A DNA stretch of 64,000 bases, from positions 1 to 64,000 of the forward strand of contig NZ_CANTZW010000019.1 of the NCBI RefSeq assembly GCF_947855115.1, in the 5' to 3' direction. The notes beneath the pieces are model-generated. The model had not been told where the DNA came from. It made no database searches and worked only from the letters and a program-made list of their open reading frames with translations. Position 1 is the stretch's first letter. Each line of letters opens with the position of its first letter. This DNA comes from an uncultured Parabacteroides sp. Lineage in GTDB: Bacteria; Bacteroidota; Bacteroidia; Bacteroidales; Tannerellaceae. Shown here one piece after another: positions 62,849 to 64,000 of this stretch. The position numbers were made by a program, and so were the translations under genes.

Positions 62849-63316
62849 TTATTCATTGATATTGCAGATAGGAATCTCGCGTTTAACGCTTTGGCGCAAA
62901 GAGATCAGCGTCTCCGTGGCCGTAACCCCCGGTATCTCCTGTATCTTGGAGTTCAAAAGCTCCATCAGATGCTCGTTATCACGGGCATAAAGCTTGATCA
63001 GCATCGTATACGGGCCGGTCGTGAAATGGCATTCTACCACCTCGGGGATTTTCTCGAATTCGGGGACAACATCCTTGTACATAGAGCCGCGCTCCAATTT
63101 CACGCCGATATAAGTACACGTATTATACCCCAGTATTTTAGGATTGATGTGATACCCTGAGCCAACGATCACATTCATATCAATCATGCGTTGAACCCGT
63201 TGATGAATAGCTGCGCGAGATACACCGCACTCTTCGGCAACATCTTTAAAAGGAATCCTAGCATTCTTTGAAATAATGTTCAATATCTGCCGGTCCAGTT
63301 TGTCTATCTTCTCCAT
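62849..63316 (-). CDS. Lrp/AsnC-family transcriptional regulator
   Basis: A 155-residue regulator: N-terminal winged HTH (about 4-62, LDRQILNIISKNARIPFKDVAEECGVSRAAIHQRVQRM) and C-terminal RAM/AsnC ligand-binding domain (about 68-150, YIGVKLERGSMYKDVVPEFE, ECHFTTGPYTMLIKLYARDNEHLMELL). These proteins usually sense amino acids and form octamers or higher assemblies. Monocistronic with its own terminator. The effector and targets cannot be read from the sequence; a link to the arginine genes 31 kb away is only a thought. Confidence 0.94.
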   Translation of the reverse strand: MEKIDKLDRQILNIISKNARIPFKDVAEECGVSRAAIHQRVQRMIDMNVIVGSGYHINPKILGYNTCTYIGVKLERGSMYKDVVPEFEKIPEVVECHFTTGPYTMLIKLYARDNEHLMELLNSKIQEIPGVTATETLISLRQSVKREIPICNINE

Positions 63317-63356
63317 TTTAAATTCGCTTTATTATATGCATTTAGATTTAATGTAT

Positions 63357-63364
63357 CAAAAGTA
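63357..63364 (-). promoter_or_regulatory. Candidate -7 box of the Lrp/AsnC gene
   Basis: The minus strand reads TACTTTTG (TAnnTTTG), 40 bases upstream of the ATG at 63316, in an AT-rich region that may also carry regulator sites. Confidence 0.45.
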
Positions 63365-63418
63365 TATAATAAATTTGAATCATATATCATTGTGAAAGAA
63401 AAAAGTGATCAATAAATA

Positions 63419-63458
63419 ATAAAAGCGGGCAAAAAATGCTTTTTAGCATAATTTGCCC
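63419..63458 (-). terminator. Terminator of the FKBP gene
   Basis: On the minus strand GGGCAAATTATGC and GCATTTTTTGCCC pair over 13 positions with two mismatches around a 6-base loop (63427-63458), followed by GCTTTTATT. Confidence 0.75.
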
Positions 63459-63500
63459 ACCTATTATCTTACAAACGTTTCGTTTTTACTTTTCCGTTTG

Positions 63501-64000
63501 TTACTCTTTTACGATGTCAAGCAACTCAACCTCGAACTTCAATACGCTGTTCGGTTTGATATCCTGTCCTGCGCCGCGCTCGCCATAAGCCAACTCCGAC
63601 GGGATCCAGAAGATATACTTAGAACCTACTGGCATGATCTGCAAGCCCTCGGTCCATCCCTTGATCACTTGGCCGACACCGAACTCAGCCGGTTCGCCGC
63701 GATCCACGGAGCTGTCAAACTTCGTGCCGTCCAACAGTGTACCTGTATAATGTACCTTCACCTTATCGGTAGCTGTCGGCTTCGCGCCAGTACCTTCTTT
63801 CTCTACCTTATATTGCAAGCCGCTCTCGGTCGTGATAACACCTTCCTTTGTCTTATTCTCCGCCAAGAACTTCTCACCCTCTTCTTTTGTCTTCTTCGCT
63901 TCGCGGGCTTGTGCCTCCACGAAGTAAGTCTGCAAATATTGCTGAGCTTGCTGCGGAGTCATCTTCATGGCAGAAGAATCTCCCTTGATAGCCTGGATAA
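63501..64000 (-). CDS. FKBP-type peptidyl-prolyl isomerase (5' end cut by window edge)
   Basis: A prolyl isomerase helping protein folding, probably in the envelope as other FklB/Mip-like proteins. The visible 166 codons contain a helical N-terminal dimerisation/linker region ([37 protein letters not shown]) and a full FKBP domain ([63 protein letters not shown]), ending [13 protein letters not shown]. The frame stays open through the Met at 63968 to the right edge (preceding codons [10 protein letters not shown]), so the start and any signal peptide are outside the window. Confidence 0.93.
   Translation of the reverse strand, partial: IQAIKGDSSAMKMTPQQAQQYLQTYFVEAQAREAKKTKEEGEKFLAENKTKEGVITTESGLQYKVEKEGTGAKPTATDKVKVHYTGTLLDGTKFDSSVDRGEPAEFGVGQVIKGWTEGLQIMPVGSKYIFWIPSELAYGERGAGQDIKPNSVLKFEVELLDIVKE

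Overview
The window looks like chromosomal DNA of a gut-type Bacteroidales bacterium, most likely Parabacteroides or a close relative (genus is inference). The evidence is: Bacteroidota-type promoters (a -7 box of the form TAnnTTTG, sometimes with TTTG 19-20 bases upstream); SprA of the type IX secretion system; a lipidated TamA-like protein (TamL) next to TamB; TonB-dependent receptors with carboxypeptidase-regulatory N-termini; a DUF3244 protein beside a TPR/HTH membrane regulator; and the DUF1599 - BT_3928-family - tpiA - SPOR - folE cluster. No phage, insertion sequence, CRISPR array, tRNA or rRNA was seen. Most of the window is core genome.

Layout. 1-3.6 kb: a spacer with a 22-bp-period palindromic array, a DUF3109 protein, gpmI and a SprT/YgjP-like metallopeptidase. 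3.7-19.4 kb (minus strand): a TonB-dependent receptor, sprA, ruvA, trkH-trkA and dxs. 19.5-21.7 kb: a small DUF3244 exported protein and a membrane-spanning TPR/HTH regulator. 22.1-29.8 kb (plus strand): a plug-only secreted protein, tamB and tamL, which serve envelope biogenesis. 29.9-32.1 kb: arginase and ornithine aminotransferase, which take arginine to glutamate semialdehyde. 32.4-36.2 kb: a tight operon of PASTA protein, RluD-type pseudouridine synthase, Ddl and acyltransferase. 36.4-36.5 kb: rpmH, followed by a TPR protein. 38.1-41.5 kb: a sodium-pumping biotin decarboxylase (gamma-alpha-beta). 41.7-46.2 kb: a DUF349 coiled-coil protein, an unassigned ATP-grasp-like enzyme and a secreted esterase. 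46.2-50.9 kb: a small outer-membrane barrel and a three-gene unit (outer-membrane receptor, LytS-type kinase, LytTR regulator) whose genes overlap by four bases. 51.5-55.3 kb: folE, SPOR protein, tpiA, DoxX/BT_3928-family protein and DUF1599. 55.5-62.7 kb: M23/LysM peptidase, recG, ispD, xseB, xseA and an S8 protease. 62.8-64 kb: an Lrp/AsnC regulator and an FKBP isomerase cut by the right edge.

The least explained features are non-coding. (1) Two arrays, at 288-355 and 37737-37825, have palindromic GTAC cores spaced exactly 22 bp apart, with CCGG-centred linkers in between. (2) A dispersed family of GTAG-footed REP-like palindromes occurs at five intergenic sites, one of them with compensatory changes in both arms. 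(3) Direct repeats and a palindrome lie in the 640-bp region upstream of the receptor-kinase-regulator unit. That unit, the plug-only/TamB/TamL operon, the TPR/HTH regulator with DUF3244, a decarboxylase alpha subunit with an altered active-site motif, and the orphan ATP-grasp protein are the best candidates for undescribed biology.
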